13,931 nt of DNA from positions 1 to 13,931 of the forward strand of contig JAHFHB010000020.1 of assembly GCA_023247135.1 (NCBI GenBank), given 5' to 3'. The notes beneath the pieces were generated by a model. The model was not told where the DNA came from, ran no database searches, and was given only the letters and a program-made list of their open reading frames with translations. Both the position numbers and the translations under genes were made by a program. The first letter of the stretch is position 1. Each line of letters starts with the position of its first letter. The DNA comes from Candidatus Omnitrophota bacterium. GTDB taxonomy: Bacteria; Omnitrophota; Omnitrophia; Omnitrophales; Aquincolibacteriaceae. Below are positions 13,918 to 13,931 of this stretch, piece by piece.

Positions 13918-13931
13918 AGAAGTCTCGCGGC

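Noticed and set aside
1..13931. CRISPR array, tRNA, defence genes or a transposase
   Set aside because: No regularly spaced direct repeats, cloverleaf sequences or transposase motifs were seen on either strand.

Overview
All genes in this window lie on the minus strand. Read in their own direction (high to low coordinates) they are: a large protein with a CheR-like methyltransferase region (11344-13887, frame open to the window edge), a small TPR protein (10805-11296), then a tight run nuoA-nuoB-nuoC-nuoD-nuoE-nuoF-nuoG-nuoH (10683 down to 3282), yyaL (3279-1111) and dsbD (1104 to the left edge, C-terminus missing). No tRNA, rRNA, CRISPR array, transposase or plus-strand gene was found.

The source is probably an uncultured, Gram-negative-type bacterium with a membrane-bound respiratory complex I. 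Moderately GC-rich DNA, many short palindromic repeats and a very large, poorly conserved CheR-like protein make me lean to Omnitrophota or a relative. That is a low-confidence guess from the gene repertoire, not a phylogenetic result.

Functionally, nuoA-H encode the NADH-oxidising arm (NuoE, F, G), the connecting arm (NuoB, C, D) and two membrane subunits (NuoA, H) of NADH:quinone oxidoreductase. nuoI-N are not in the window: after nuoH the transcript runs with gaps of a few bases into yyaL (thioredoxin-like domain plus a six-hairpin-glycosidase-like region) and dsbD (membrane electron carrier with a C-terminal thioredoxin domain). A strong sigma-70-type promoter (TATAAT, 17-base spacer, TTGCCC) precedes nuoA, and gene spacing suggests one transcript from nuoA to dsbD.

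The most unusual layer is a set of short repeats that occupy nearly every loose junction of this otherwise compact operon. Two copies of a 32-base near-palindrome, in opposite orientations, lie at nuoE/nuoF and nuoB/nuoC. Each contains an SD-like AGGG seven bases before an ATG. One copy appears to supply the start codon of nuoC. The other supplies the stop codon of nuoE and a seven-codon mini-ORF whose TGA overlaps the nuoF ATG. A half copy fused to a GC-rich hairpin supplies the -35 box of the nuo promoter. Inverted arrays of a GNCACAN heptamer fill nuoF/nuoG and encode the NuoF tail and stop. A GC-rich hairpin insert is translated inside YyaL, and a further hairpin sits directly at the start of the large CheR-like gene. 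The parts are visible in the sequence; that they act in expression is inference.
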